Shown here: positions 1 through 14,800 of the stretch, one piece after another | Position numbering within the stretch: the stretch's first letter is position 1 | How the letters are laid out: the number at the start of each line of letters is the position of its first letter | Source of the DNA: Paragordius varius | Lineage: Eukaryota > Nematomorpha | Length of the DNA stretch: 64,000 bases | Reading direction: 5' to 3' | Assembly (NCBI GenBank): GCA_964247055.1 | Contig: OZ176056.1 | Span: forward strand, 6,882,001-6,946,000 | Made by a program: the position numbers and the translations under genes | Notes under the pieces: generated by a model | Seen by the model: only the letters and a program-made list of their open reading frames with translations | Database searches by the model: none | Told to the model about the DNA's origin: nothing

Positions 1-668
1 GTATTTTTTTTTAAATTTTTTTATCAGGACAGGTATTTTTCCAAATTTTCATACTCCTATAAAAGCTTTCTAGCGCTAAATCATTTTAGACTAAAGTAAA
101 CTTAGAATTTTTAATAAATTACTGAATGAAACGTTCCCAATTTAAATTTATGCTTCTAATATCTAAATAAAATTTTGTTTTTAAAAAAAAGTTCCATATC
201 AAACTACTTTGACGACTTTATTTTACAAAATTTTTGCATATCGTCTTCATTTAATTTTGAAGCTAAAATTACGGCTAATTTTTTATTTAAATTACATATA
301 ACATTGATAGAAATAGAAAAAGCGGTATATTTTATAATATTTTTATTTTACCATACACGTTGACTAAATCCTTACTTTTCGATTTTATCTTAAAATATCA
401 AGTATTTTTGAATAATTTTTTATATATTTTCGTATATTAATGTTATATAAGTGCAAATTGTTGCCATGGCTTTGTTTCCTTTTTTAAAGAATTTAATTTT
501 AAACAGGCCTGGTATATTTAATTACCCCAATTTGAATCGAAGGACTGAAATGAATGTGTTGTATCCAAGTGTTAAATAGAAATATCCTACCATTATATTT
601 TGGTATTGGTTTCATATTTAAATTTATTTAATGATTTAATTTAACAATTATTTTTTCGCTTATAATAG
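1..668. other. Probable IBA57 intron sequence, no exon recognised
   Basis: AT-rich sequence upstream of the first recognised IBA57 exon. It contains a dispersed repeat (about 130-560) also found near 22.2-22.6 kb. Short reading frames here show no resemblance to the missing IBA57 N-terminus. Confidence 0.5.
130..560 (+). repeat. Dispersed repeat family A, copy 1
   Basis: Matches 22225-22640 in the same orientation over several hundred bases. Shared landmarks are ATGCTTCTA, AATAAAATTT followed by a run of A and AGTT, AATATCGT or CATATCGT followed by TTTTCATT, GCTAATTTTTT, and near the right side ACCC(C/T)AATTTGAATCG. The divergence indicates an old, non-autonomous element. Its class is unknown and its ends are not sharp. 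Confidence 0.6.
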
Positions 669-2551
669 ATATCCTTCAAGAATTTAATGAATCCTTAGGG
701 CACAAAAATCTGTACTCCACTGATAATAACGATAAAAATTATGTTCACATAGAATCCAAAAATAGACGAATAATAACACCAAATGAGAAACAAATTGAAC
801 ACAGCCCAAAACTAAACTTTTGCGACATTTCTTTTAAGCACGAAAGTGACTTTCGTGCATATCTTTATAAACTTGGGCTATCTGACGGTTGTAGAGATCA
901 TATAGTTGGTCAATCTTTACCCATTGAATCGAATGGCGATCAATTGAATAAAAGTAATATGAAATTACGGCTATAAAACTTTACATGATTAACTTTTTAC
1001 ACACTTATTTATTTGGTTTTGTAACTCTTTACTAAAAATAATTTGTTTTTATAATATATCTATTGTTTATCCTATTTATTACTTGTGACTTCTAAACATT
1101 AATTTACTCTATTTTACCATTAATTTTAAATTAACGCTCTAAAATTTTATATGCATTCAAGATTTACAACAATATTTTGTGTTTCTCTTGACATAGTTTA
1201 TTATTTTACTCTATTATTAGAAAATTCATAAATGTTAAAAATTATACGTAATTTTCGATTGTGCGTGTTTCAATAATTTTTTAATTTTTATAACGGGTAA
1301 TTTTTATCCAAAGAATATTATTATATATATTGAAAGTCTTATTAAATTTTTTAATAAGCAAACTAAATTAACAAACAAAAAACATTGTTAAGAATTAATT
1401 TAGCACACATCAAATATTTTTTTGAGTAAATTTGAAGTTCAGAACAATATGAAGTATAAATAAGTGTATATTACAAAACCTTTGAAATTGATCCTGATAT
1501 ACTACAAACTAATTTTTCAGCTAAATTTTTTACCCTTTTATTTATCATCAATAATATATTTTTGTAATCTAAATATTCACTCCTTGGGGGAGTTTTATAT
1601 CTTAAAGCGATTTGAAATTTGAATATCTCTAAAGCATTTAAGGTATTTAGCCTAATTCGAAAATTTGCCTTTTAGGCATTATATAATTTTTTTTAAAAAA
1701 ATGTAAATATGTAAAAAATCCCCAGCTCAAACTTGCCACCATTTTATTCTCTAAAACATTTCAATTGCTAATGCAGCAGGAAAATAAATTTTATTATGGT
1801 AAATGTAAATATTTAACTTTGGAAAGCTTTCAGAGTGCATATTACCAGTAAAAACTTGATATATTTGGATTTCATGTTTTTTAGTTGTCCCAATATTAAA
1901 CCCTAGAATTCACAAAAGTGTAAAAATATAAGCTTTTCATCTTATCCATATAAACAATGTTGGATAATTAAATTTTAACTAAAATAACTTTTAATCTGTA
2001 GTTGATTTACAAAATTGAGCTCTGCTACCCCAATATGTAAACTGGGACGGAGTGAAAAGGTAATGAAAGTGTTAAAATTATTTGTTAATAATTTTTCCCT
2101 ATATAGTTAGTTTTACAAAGGGCTGCTATATTGGTCAAGAACTCACCAGCCGAACCCAAAATATTGGGGTAACCAGGAAACGTTTAATGCCAATCCACTT
2201 TTTATCAGAAGATAATTCAATCAACACTACCATTAAAGAGTAAAACATTTTGAATTTTTTTCAAAACATTCATATAAAAAAATTATAATTGATATATCAA
2301 TTAAAGAAGTAGGATGGATACATGTGCAAAATTATACGTTAACTTTTAACGTATGTATAATAAAAACATTGATGGATGAAAATCGAATATTTTTATTAAA
2401 TTTTGAGTTATATATACGGCATAATTTTTATATGTCATAAAGTAATCAGATCATTTTAATACATAATATTTTCTTTGCTTAAATTTGACTAACGTTATAT
2501 TTAAATGGATTGTTGTGTAATAATTATGTGAATCCACAATTTAATACAGAG

Positions 2552-2607
<56 letters not shown>

Positions 2608-3409
2608 AAACAATCAAATATTAATTTTTTATTTAATTTTCAAGGTATCCCAATATAACTCCGAATTCTATAATATATGGAACGCCTAAAAATATAAATA
2701 CAAATTCAAATGGCACACCTAATGCTCAGCGCATCAAATGTGGCGTTGCACGTTCCTGGCCACATTCAAATCCTTATGGTTTGGGCTTACTTAGAATTTT
2801 TGAGAGGTATTTTTACCATATAGAATTCTTTTATCGCAAAGGTAAATAGTAAATTCCCTCAAAACCTTACTTACAATATGCCTTTTACAGATATGATTAA
2901 ACCTATAAACAAAACATTTTATGCTAATTATCATGTAATTTAATTTTTTTAAACAATGTCCTACTTATTAAGTTGTGATCGTTTAAATTTGAGGATACTT
3001 TCCCACATAAATAAATTATAAAATTTATTTAAATATAATTTTGTATAATATTGAATATAATATATTATTATACAAACAGGAACTAAACTATAATTGAATA
3101 TTTATTATTTAATTTTTTCGAAAAAAATTATGATACGGATAATTAGCCAGCGATTTTTTTCAAAATGGCATTGGAAACAAAATCCACTCTATTTTAAAAG
3201 ATATGAATATTGACAAATTTTTATATCCGATTAGAATTTTTTAAAAAAGACAACTTTATTTTTCAAAAATTAATTTTTAAAATCGTCTATTTTATTTTTA
3301 TCAAATGTTTAGCCTTAACTGTGATTTGATCGTCGAAGATATAGAAACAAAACAATGTTATCCTATTGCTACACATATACCGGATTGGTGGACTATTAAC
3401 ATACCTTGA
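669..3409 (+). CDS. IBA57: IBA57 (Fe-S cluster assembly factor, GcvT-like), 3' four exons, 5' incomplete
   Basis: Exons seen: 669-953, 2107-2239, 2645-2806 and 3313-3409 (stop TGA). Each is bounded by AG and GT, and the phases 1, 2 and 2 agree, giving 224 residues after a split first codon. The family signature [17 protein letters not shown] opens the second exon and is followed by VTRKRLMPI. The last exon ends with [10 protein letters not shown], matching the PDWW tail of IBA57. The first exon carries [20 protein letters not shown], the usual lead into the signature. Known role of the family: a folate-binding GcvT-fold protein acting with ISCA1/ISCA2 in mitochondrial 4Fe-4S maturation. The N-terminal half, including any mitochondrial targeting peptide, must lie left of the window. 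Nothing coding was recognised in 1-668. The long spacer [20 protein letters not shown] and its Asn/Thr-rich continuation after the signature is unusual for the family. Function is inferred from the motifs. Confidence 0.9.
2547..2604. repeat. (AT)n microsatellite
   Basis: An uninterrupted alternating TA/AT run of roughly 55 bases in the IBA57 intron, immediately before the exon at 2645. It is likely to vary in length between individuals. Confidence 0.95.
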
Positions 3410-5814
3410 TATTTAATTCAAATAAATTTATGAAACGATGAATGTTATTTTGAAGCTTATAAACACATAAATGCCTTTTATTAAACAATTTACCATTCAA
3501 TTATATTTGGAAATGCTACCTTTGATAACTAGTTTAATTTGAATAAAAATGATTTTAGAATTTAGGATAAATATTAAGTTATATCAGACAAAATTTTAAA
3601 ATATATTGAAATTAGTAATTATTTATATTTGTTAGCTGAGATAAGATAAGAATCCAAAATATAATAAAATGAACACAGGAGGATCGAAACCAATGTTTAG
3701 AAAACCAAAGAATATTTTGCATTTTAGAACTAACATTTATGAATTTTCAAAAATTTAAAATATACCATGCAAAATAATTGTCATTTACATTATATCAAAT
3801 TGTATGGATATGTATTTTTGCTAAATTTTCATTACTTTTCTGGGTTAAAAAAGCACACCGTACAAAATTAAAGGCTTTAAAATCGTAAGTAATGAGAAAA
3901 AATGCATCAGATTTCGCCGTTTATTTTGGGCTTAAGAGCCATTTAAGTTATTATTTAACTTGGCTGACATCAAAGGAAAAGTCGGAAAAAATCCTCATAT
4001 TATTAAATATTTTTGTAACTGAAGCCCAAGCCATTTTGTTATAATATAATTAAAAAAACAATATTTATACAAATGGAAATAACTCTCTTAAATGATTCAT
4101 AAGTCCCAAAAAACATCCTTAGTATCCTGTTATATATTAGTTATATCCCAAGGTTAATCATAGGTCATTACCGCTTTAACTAATAGAATGACTCACCAAA
4201 AAATACACACGATTATTTTCACGGACGCCATTTTATTTATCTCACATTATACGACAAACACATAAATGGCTCTGATGTCGAATATTATGTCTGACAAGCA
4301 AGATTTGCGGCAAGAAGAAACATATGATGTATCTATCGATTACAACATATGAAACGTGGTTTTGGAAAATTTAAAAGTTTTTTTAACCTAAAATGACAAT
4401 GGTCGCTCTGATGGACCACACAACAGCGAAGATAAAGTGTAAATGTTATTTGCAATAAACAGTTATCTTGTTTTGAATGCGGCCCCTGACATATTGGCAG
4501 AAGTAGCCCTTGTGAAAAATTACATAATTTGTTTTCAAATAAACGCATACTTTACCTCTTAACTTAATTCAACCCATTTTTTAATTATATTATACGCTAT
4601 TTTGTAACAATAAAACCGATTTAAACGCATAAAATATTATAAAAACAACTTATTCGACATACGATGCCAAGGATAAGTATATCAAATTTTTAAAAATTTC
4701 TTTCTTATAAATATTATATGTAATTGGCTTTTATATTTTAAGGAGAATAATGCTGAAAGTCTAATTTATTAACTAAAATGAAATTATTACTAATATAATG
4801 CTAAACAGTAAAACGAATAATATATGTATATCTATATTAATCAAAAAAATAAATAAGAACATACAAGATTAAAATTATAAAAATAGGAAGGAAATGTTAT
4901 TGGAAAAATAACACTGTTGTGCCATGCTAAATATGGAGGACAACTCTAAATATTTCAAATAAAAATCACAATAAAAATTTAAAGATACATCAGTGAAAGT
5001 TGCGCATATATATAATTATAAAAAAGATAGGTGCTATGCAAAACTGTTGGTTAGTAAACAATAAAATGTTCTTAATATATGTAAAGAATTGTTTGATTAT
5101 TATAAAATATGTAATTAATTAATAAAAACATGAAAATCGCAAACCATAATATATCTTTTTGCATAAAACATTATCGATGCGAATATCAAAAAGGTTAAAA
5201 TTTTGAGAAAACTGCAAAACATTTATTAAAAAACACCAAAAATACCAACACCATAAAAATTATTAACAATTTGCGGTTAAATTTCCAAGTGAACCAATAC
5301 ATTTTATAAATATATATATGGTGATGATGTTAAAAAAGTGTTAGTGTAAAAATATTGATAAACATATAAATTATAAATTTGAGTAACAAATGCAAAAATC
5401 AAATAATATGAGCAACGGACTACTTTCGAAGGATCATCCTTAAAACATCATAAGACTCAATTTGTTTTCTTCTAAGAAAATAATAAAAATTATATAACCA
5501 AATGGCACTTATCCTATTTAGGACCTTAACATAACTATTTTTTCCCGTGAATCATTTTTATTTTTAAAAATACGTCCTAGCAATATAAAATTAGTTCAAA
5601 TGGTAAAAAATAAATTTGAGGCGATTTTTGGCAAACTAATCCATATAAAAAGTATCCACCTAAAATGTGTAAATACTTAAAAAATTATATATTTTATAAC
5701 TAATTATTTAATAAATATCAACAATTTTGGTTTACTAATCATTTACTGTCATCGCAAAAAAATTATTTTTCCAACCCAAACACTGATAAGCATAGTATTA
5801 TTAAAAATTCTTAC
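3410..5814. other. Gap between the convergent genes IBA57 and CPEB1
   Basis: IBA57 ends on the plus strand and the last recognised CPEB1 exon ends on the minus strand at 5815. The unresolved final CPEB1 exon and the 3' UTR must lie here, or CPEB1 ends in this tract. One candidate last exon runs from about 4553 down to 4450 (minus). An AG acceptor in the required phase there is followed by about 35 codons and a stop, but the peptide has no recognisable similarity. A short plus-strand frame at 4266-4351 (28 codons) is also unsupported. Confidence 0.4.
3421..3426 (+). terminator. Candidate IBA57 poly(A) signal
   Basis: AATAAA begins 12 bases after the IBA57 stop codon. The very short spacing is plausible but unproven, since such hexamers are common in DNA this AT-rich. 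Confidence 0.35.
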
Positions 5815-8800
5815 CTTTCCTCGCATTTCTCATGAGCGGTTTATGCGTATTTGTCATAAAACAGCCCGAATTGGGATCCTTGTTAGCTACTTCATGGTGA
5901 TAATACCAGCAACGTTCACAAAAATATTTGAAACACATCATATCGCGACAAAAATAATTCCCGGCCCTAACCTTACATATGCTGCAAAAGGCATCTTCGA
6001 GATACGGATCTATTTGAATCTACATAGCCCCCAAAAAAATGTATATACATATATACATATATAAGTAAAATATTAGATTTTTGAACAAACAATATAGTAT
6101 TTACATACATTACTCAATGTGACTTTAGCGCATAAATATGGATATATAAAAAGTGTTAGGGTACAAAGACATCTTTGTATCACACCAATAATTAACTTTC
6201 AATAATTGTTTAATTTTTTACCATAAGCTTTTATTAAAGTTCACAAATGCGCGTAAATTTACCATTTAAAATACATTCTACTGAACGAATTTAATACAAT
6301 CCATAATATAAATTATTTTATTAATCATACAACTTTACAAAAAACAAGATAAACAATATTTAGATATTATAAACTCATATCCAATTAAAAGTTTACTCGC
6401 TTAACAAATTTGGGTGTTTTGACTTCGACGAATGCGGCTGCTACGGCTTTCATATAACTTTTGTGATTACTAAATGTAACACGACCAGATCCTATGTAAA
6501 ATAAATATAACCAAAGCTATATAAAAAAATTTAAGAACAAAAGTATTTTAAAAATTAATTAATAATTCGTATTATTAATATAAATTAATTTAAATATAAA
6601 TCTTTTTGGATCATGATGATATTTTTACTATTTTGAAAATTTTACATTATCGATTTGTTTAACATAAAATTATTTTTGAATGCAAGTTATCAATCAATTT
6701 ATCTATACACTTGAACTAAACTCCAAGATAGATATATGTTTTAATTCATATTTCAATGAAAAATAGATATCTGATGGAAATAAAGTTTTCAATATAATAA
6801 TTTCCTTGTATAAACCCCCTTAAAATTTAAAAGCGTCTATTTATAATACCTATGGGGTATTTAAACTTATCCGTATCAACGCCAGCGTACACGACACCCC
6901 CAAACAAATCATTCATAACACAAGCCAAGCCCTCGGCATTAAGCAAGCCATGTAAAGCGCCCACAAAAACTGTTTTACAAGGATCAAGCCTTTGGGATGG
7001 TTGTCTTATGAAATTTGTATCACTAATTACCCATGGTATGACTTGAACCTAGAGGGATGTATTATTAGTTATAAATACAGTGTTTTTTAACCATTTTTAT
7101 TTTTTTCCATATTTTAATTAATTGCATTAGATTTATTTTTTTATCCATTAAGGATGTGTATGAATATAACAATATATATATAAATTTTGGAGAATTTAAT
7201 TTTTATAGCTATTACTATATTTTAAGTATATTTTTTTTAAAAAATCTTGACAATACCTGATACAAAAATCGAGTTTTAATAAAATTCATTTTTAATTCTA
7301 CTTTTTAACACATCTTCGCCATTACCCACATATGTTAAATAAGAACTAAAAAAATGGATTTAAGAATTTTTGAAAATACACATGCATGTGTGAAAAAAAA
7401 CATATAGTAAAAATAAAATTATAAAATATTAAAACAAAATGTTTTTTTGGGTTGTAAAGAATGAAAATAGAGTTAATCTTAACCTCTTTACAGCGCATCC
7501 GTTTGCTTGAAACCTTGTAATACCAATCACCACCGTTTGAAAAATCATGAGTGCAGGCCTGTAGCAAACCCTTAACAGATTTATCCGAATCGAAAATTAT
7601 GTACACATAACCTATAAAAATATAATAATACTATTTACAACTCATATTCACCCTTAAACATTTAAAATTGCCTCTCGAACAATTCAAATTAACCCTTAAA
7701 CAATTCAAATTTACCCTAAAATAAATTATGTTTTTGAATAATAAAAATTATATATAAAACTTTAGGTAAGTAAAACATAATACTGAAAAATTATTAAACT
7801 ATGCCATAAAAAAATTATTAATAATGAGTTATATTAACCCCAAATTATTTATTTTTAGGGTATGAATTGTTTAAGGTTGAATATATATTGTTTTATGTGC
7901 CGTTAAGGTTTAAATGACATATTTATATGATTATACCATTTAAAACTCAAATTAACCCTTAAACGTTTCCGATTTATTGTAAAAAAGTGCGTATTTTTGG
8001 GTTAATTCAACTCTTTATTGATATTCACTAATTCTTTATTACATAATTTATTATTTTTTTGTATTATGTAAAATTTTTATTGAAAAAATCATAAAATATA
8101 GGTATTTTTTTATATTTATAAAAGAAAAATTTATTTTTGAATAAAAATCAAATCTTCCAGGGTTTTGAAATATTCATAGGTAAATATGAGATGTAAAGGA
8201 TATGTAAAATATATAAGCATTGTTATAATTTATAAAGAAAAAACGACTTATGAAAAATTATGCACATTTGACCAGTCAACATTTCATACATATGTTGATC
8301 ACGCAGTATAACACATATATTATAATAAGATAATTAGTTTTAGATAATCATAGAGGAAGGGGTATTTTCCCTTAATTTAAACGCTAATGAAATTTTTTAA
8401 CTGCGAATTTTTATTCCAAATTCTGCCCCTATTAAACCCCAAATATTAAAATGCAGCTATCCGTGAAAACATTTTACGTTGGGCTGGTCACATCCACAAA
8501 GTCCAAGACTTAAAGTGGATAAAGCTATACAACAATCATATTCAACTAATAATAAAAATAAAAAAGTAGACCTCATAAAATTTGGCAATCCATTCATTAA
8601 TCAAAAAGAAAATAGTGTTTATATATCATTTCATTATTTGGCCTATATGATAGAAATATTTTTGAGTTTTTTTTAACTGCTCATGATGTTAAATCATTTC
8701 TTATTCACAACTGCCACTCCATTTTCCTTATTATTATCTCAGTAAATTTTTTTAAAAATTTCATAAAAGTTGCAACCTTTTGGCGGGTAACGCGGATGTA

Positions 8801-11800
8801 TAGTTTCCTTTCCTGGCCATTCCACCCGCAAATTTCCAAACGGTCTAAATGCCGACAACAAGCCAATTTCAGTAATGTCCCAGGGTACACCTCCCAAAAA
8901 TATTTTGGGCGAATAAATTGGATTCTTATACAAACGTGGTGGTAACTGACCGCTCCAGGTAAATGAGGCATCTGATATGGCTAATGATTGATTTTTATTT
9001 CAAATGTATGTATTGTTTAAAATAAGGGGCTATTAAAGTGAAAAAAAACGTATATTTTGAAGCTGAAGCTTTATAATTGAATTAAAATTGTGTTACCGAT
9101 ATCCTCGTTAGATTTTATGTGGTATCGCTTAAAGTTTTTAGCAAAAGTTTTCTTGAAGATTGAAAAAAAAATTGGATTTTATAAAAAGTTCAAAAAAATT
9201 CTTATTAATCCAATAAAAATATGGGAATTTCAGGCCCATTTTGTAGTATGTATATAGGATTTTTCTCTTATATCAAATGATATAGGATTTACATTTATGC
9301 CTCAAAATTCTTGAACAACTCATATTTACCCCAAAAATAAAATATGTGTTTTTGGGCTTAACTCATCATTAATTAAAAATATTTCTTTATGACATAATTT
9401 ATTATTTTTCTGTATTATGTTAATTTTAAACGAAATTTGGTTTTTAAAATTAAGGTGGATTCTAAATGTTTAAGGGTAAATTTATATTGTTCGAGGGTAA
9501 ATTTGACGTGTATAAATGGTATAAATTTAATTTTTTATACAAATATACATTCATAATATTATACCCGCAGCATTTTTATACAGTTTAGCAATTTGTTCAA
9601 CACCGTACGGGGAAGTTGGTTCACTCAAGTTGTTATTATTATTGCTGGTCATCATTTCATTATTAAGGCTAATATTATTAACATTATTATTGTTAAAACT
9701 ACTGTTTGTAACATTAGTTCCAGTGTGATTAATATTATCAAAGTAAAAATTTGAACCATTATTGTTACCATCTAACAAAGGATCAAAAGCGTTTTGAGCA
9801 AAAAAGGCCATCCCATCCACATTTCCTTCAAGTGCTTCATTAAAGGATTCTAACAAATTGTGAAAAAAATCGTAATTTTTTTTAAAAATAACTTAAAACA
9901 ACACAATTTTGGAAAAATATGTATAAATCCGAGCCTAGATAAATAATATTAAGTAAATATTATGTAATTTCAAGTTAAACAAATGGAGTAACATTCAATC
10001 TTATTGTCTCATTATGCGCTTAGAGTGCATGCATGAAAAATTTATTTTAGCGTTTATTTTTATGTATAAGTTAATCGGAATACGTAACAACACTTTAATT
10101 AAAAGACCCCTAATTAAAAAAGTTTAATCTGTGATTTTAACAAAAAATTAAAGCTCTAAAGTACTGTTATTGTTATGCGGAAAAACATTTCCAAAAATTT
10201 GACTAACGCATACCAAAGGCCTGGCCTTCATTCGCATAGTAAAATGGATTGGTTGGTGCAATTGTCGCGTTTGAGGCACCAAACGTTTGTACATTGGTAA
10301 AAACATCATTTTCCAAATCTGCCCCATCATTCACATTATTGTTATTATTGCTGCGATTTCTTATCGTCGCCATTTCTCCAATATACGGGTCATCGCCGCT
10401 CATGGTTTGTACGGCTTCATTAACACGGTCAAGTGAGTTATTACGGCCCGCTTGTGTGTGTGTTAACATAACAAAACGAGATTATGTTTTAATAAATTAT
10501 TAAAACTTTTGGAAAAAAATAGTGCAACGGCGTATACTTATGTAATTAATATGGTGCAAAATATGTGAAAAAGGGTAACCAATATAGACCAGTTCACCTA
10601 ATATTGCCCGATTGTGGAAATTATACATGGCACATTCACAAATGCTTTTAAATCATATACTATTAAATGATATTGTATTAGGGTTGGATTTTAGCATGAA
10701 AAAAATAAACGGTGAAACCGCTTAGAGTAAAATAACTTTTTTTTCAAATCTTTAATTATACCACGTGATAAACATGTTAATCATTAGTGGTCATTTAAAA
10801 GTGATCAGTCGCGTTCATTATTAGATGTTTTTATTCATGCATTTTAAATTTCAGTTGAAATTTGAAAATTGAATGTGCATTCTAATTAAGATGAATTAAT
10901 TCAGTTTATAGCTCTAATCACTGTAATTTATATCAAATAAATAAAAGAATTACAAACGGGCAAGGCCCCCAACCCAAAATTAAAACATTATATATAGTTA
11001 GACTTTTATTCTGCATGGTATGTTATGTAGTATAAGTTATCAATTTTTTTTGTAAAAAAAAGAATGAATAAATACTTGTAGTTTGTTGCCCTTTAGTATT
11101 GTGATCATTCATACGCATTTGAGACATAATGAGGGCATTTAAGAGGGCCAATTTTTTGTCTTGAACCATTTTATCATTCCATTGATTATTACTTCCGGGT
11201 GTCGTATTGCTGGCTGTGTCTAAAATATAAATTTTTTGATCATACACAGTAAAAATGGTATTTATATACAGACAAAATGTAAAAACATAAAGACAAACAT
11301 TTTTTTCCATACGGCAAAACGTAATTTTTATAAATAGAGCTCATTGTTTCATACTACAAAGTATGCAATAGAGATGTAAATTGAAAACACAATGAATATA
11401 TATATATATATTTCATATTAGTAATAGAATTTTAAGAATTGTTGCCTAAAAATAAAAATTGTTTTTATTTCTTACGTTTTGTCTGTATAATTTCAATTTT
11501 TACTGTAAAGATAAATATTTATCAATTTAAAAAATACTGATTTTTAGTTTTTCCATTTTTATAAATATACACTTTAAACTGAACTGTTTAAGATGCGGCC
11601 CTCTGAGACATTTAATACGCCCCACATAAATGCTATATTCCACAAGTTACAAAATTATAATAAAATTGATTTACCATTTACAGTTCAAATTCACCCTTGA
11701 AAAATTCAAAATCACCCTCAACTATTCAAATTCACCCTTGAATTTACCCTGGAACAATTTAATTTCACCCTTGAACAATTCAAAATCACCCTCGAACAAT

Positions 11801-14800
11801 TCGAATTCACCCTAAAAAGATTATGTGTTTTCGTAATATAACTCATTTGAAATATATCTTTATGGCATTGTTTATTATTTTTTTCAATATTATTTTTATT
11901 TTAAACAAAATTTTTATCTTTTGGAACTATAAAATATATTGATAATTTTTATTAAAAAACATATATTATTGAGGGTGACGAATTGTTCGAGCGTGAATTA
12001 GGATTGTTTAAGAGTGAATTTGAATGGTTAAAGGGTGAATTTGAATTGTAAATGGTGTATTGACGATATATATTGGTGATTAACGTTTGAGTCCAAAATG
12101 CGGCTACGAAACTCCTGATTTAAAACAATGTTTTGGTTAATATGTTGTGGTATATTTATTTCAATGTTATACATAACTTATAATAACTATTCAAAAAAAT
12201 TATTATTTAAGTAATAACAAAAAATAAAAGCAAATTAATTTTAATGTTTTCCCCCCATAAAAAGAACCATATAAAATAAATAACTTGAATTTAACATTTA
12301 TAAAATAACAAATCCCCGTTATTACATCTAACTTTTAGAATATAAGGTTTTACTTTAACTATTTATAATTATCCATTTATGTGCGAAGAATATCAAAATT
12401 TTCACTACTTACCTATATATCTTTTATGATATCAACTGGAAAATTTTTGCATTTATAAAATTATGTAATTAATTAATGTGAAAAATGTTAACTAAAATAT
12501 CCACTGACCAGATATACATTTCTTTAAATAGCTTAAATGTTTTCCCAATGAAAGATATATGCAAACTTTCAAAAACATACCAGAATTATTTGAAATGGGG
12601 GCCCAATTTGAAGGGCGGACATTGGCATACGTTATGGGTATGTTATAATTGGTGTAAGCCGATTTCTTTGATTGATGATTATTGGGTTGATAACAATTGT
12701 AATTGTTTGTACTATTGTTGGCTACAACATAGTTTTTATTGTACATGGCAGGTTTTTGCCCCATACTGTATTTCCTTGGAACTTTTGTAGCAGTAATAGA
12801 GTTGCCCTTATCATCCGTAAGGTCTCCGCTATCGTTAAGGGAGGACCAATTCGAAAATGAAGATGATTTGAGAGATAAGTTGTGCTGAAATTGAAATATT
12901 TAACATTTAAATATAAATGCAAAAGCCACAAAAAATTATAATACAGTAAATTAATTTCCCTCATAATAAACACATTTGTGTCAAGAAAAATATGACGTAT
13001 AATAAATAGTGACTCTTTTTATAATTAATTAATTGATATTTTTAATTTCAAACATTTAATTTAAAAGCCACAGAACTAATTTCAAAATCGGGGTATCGCA
13101 TGATCAGCATCTATTTATTTATCATAGGGATTTATTAGGGGGTCACTATAGGGGATCCATTGTGAACCCCTAATTACAAGCTCTGAGGATTATCATGATT
13201 TGATGATAGGACTTTGAATTTTGAAAATAAATGGTTAGACATAGGCGCTTTTCCTTTTGCATCAATTTTTTTTATAAATTTGGTGGGATATTCATTATTG
13301 AATATACTAATATGGGACAAATTTACAAGGTTTTTAAAACAGTTTAAAGGTAAATTTGACTAGGGGTTTTAAAATTTTCAAAAAATACCCATTATTTCCT
13401 TGAGATAAAACAATGTATGCTTAGTTCAATACGATAACGTAGAAAAAATGGATGGAAATAAAAAGTTTTCTTACCAAAATAGCGCACAATTCCTTATCGG
13501 ACACAAGTGAACTAGTTCCTGAACTTATAAAACTAGTTTCATCCTGCCCATTTGCGGGTGACATCTGCTTTTCATTTATTGAAACGTTTTTATCTTCGAT
13601 ACTGGAACTTTCGTCACCTAATACCATAAAAAATCGGTCCAATTACCATTTTTGTCGATCCATATATACTTTAAATACTTATTTTTTAAGTTAATTGAAT
13701 TAGAAAAATATTTTTACAGATAAACACAATACATTTGTTGAAACTCTGCATCTTCAATTAGAAATTCTAAATAAATGTGGGTTATAAAAAATGCCGCTTT
13801 ATAAAAATTGTTTTTCAATAAAAAAGGTGACTAAAAGTGAACCATTTATCTGAGCCGCAGAAAGTTTAGCACTTTTTGGTGTTAAAGGGGAGTTGCTATC
13901 CTTAACACTTTTTTGTTCGGGTTTCCCTAAATTGGCATTAATTAACAATTGTTCCAACAAAGTTTGAGCCAATGCTATATTATTATTGTTAATATCATTA
14001 TCAGTTTTATTTTCATTTGAATTATTTGAGTTTATGCCATTTCTTGTTACGCACCGGGAAGCTTTGTATTCAACATTTTTTTCGTCGCTTTTTCTGACTG
14101 CATTATCAGAGTGTATCGTTTTGGGACAAAGCTTGTTTGCACGCAATTTTCCTTGTTCGAATTCGTTTAGCAAAAAAGCCAACTTTGAGCTATCGAATTG
14201 ACTCTCCGAAGTTATGAGGGATGGTGCAGTAGCTGATCCTACTAGCTCCGTGAAAGAAAATCCCTTATTTAACCCATCCTTTTTGGCGTCGTTTAATGGT
14301 TCTCCTCCATTCTTTAATGCTAATGAATTTTGTCCCAATATGGGTTTCGATGCATTGCTTTGAATAGATTTTTTGGAGTCATACTCACTATCAGCCCTAT
14401 CAGATATTGGATGTTTGAAGCTTTTCAAAAATTCTTGCGTTATTTCATGGGGTTGATTGTTTGAAACGTCGGTAAATTGATTGAAGCTCCTTGTGATGTC
14501 TGGTAATTTGGATGACAAATCGTTTAAAAGTTTTTGCACATTTTCAACAGTATATGGTCCAGATGTAGGAGACAAATCATTTGTAAAACCCTTGACACTC
14601 GCTGGATTTGAGGTGTCTCCATTAAAAATGACGCCAGTATTTTTTGACCGTTGAGTGGATGTAGCTTTTATCAATTCATCTAAAATATAATCAGAATTAA
14701 TAAATTTGATAAAATATGATTACCTTTCAATTTTTCAATCAAATGGGTGTTGTTTAAGAGCTGGCATTCTAACATATCCGATGAAGAGGAGGAGGGAAAC

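Noticed and set aside
2100-2175. Exon read in frame [17 protein letters not shown]
   Set aside because: The alternative phase gives the IBA57 signature KGCYIGQE and joins correctly on both sides.
4266-4351. Small plus-strand frame starting MALMSNIMSDKQDLRQE
   Set aside because: Only 28 codons, no similarity, no phase-consistent continuation found; it may be chance in the CPEB1 3' region.
4333-4548. Minus-strand 71-codon frame as the last CPEB1 exon
   Set aside because: The frame does not join in phase with exon 6019-5815. The phase that does gives an unfamiliar 35-codon peptide, so the exon is left unassigned.
10249-10503. Plus-strand 84-codon frame with a hydrophobic Leu run
   Set aside because: It is the reverse of the CPEB1 exon 10450-10214; the Leu run mirrors the Asn run on the coding strand.
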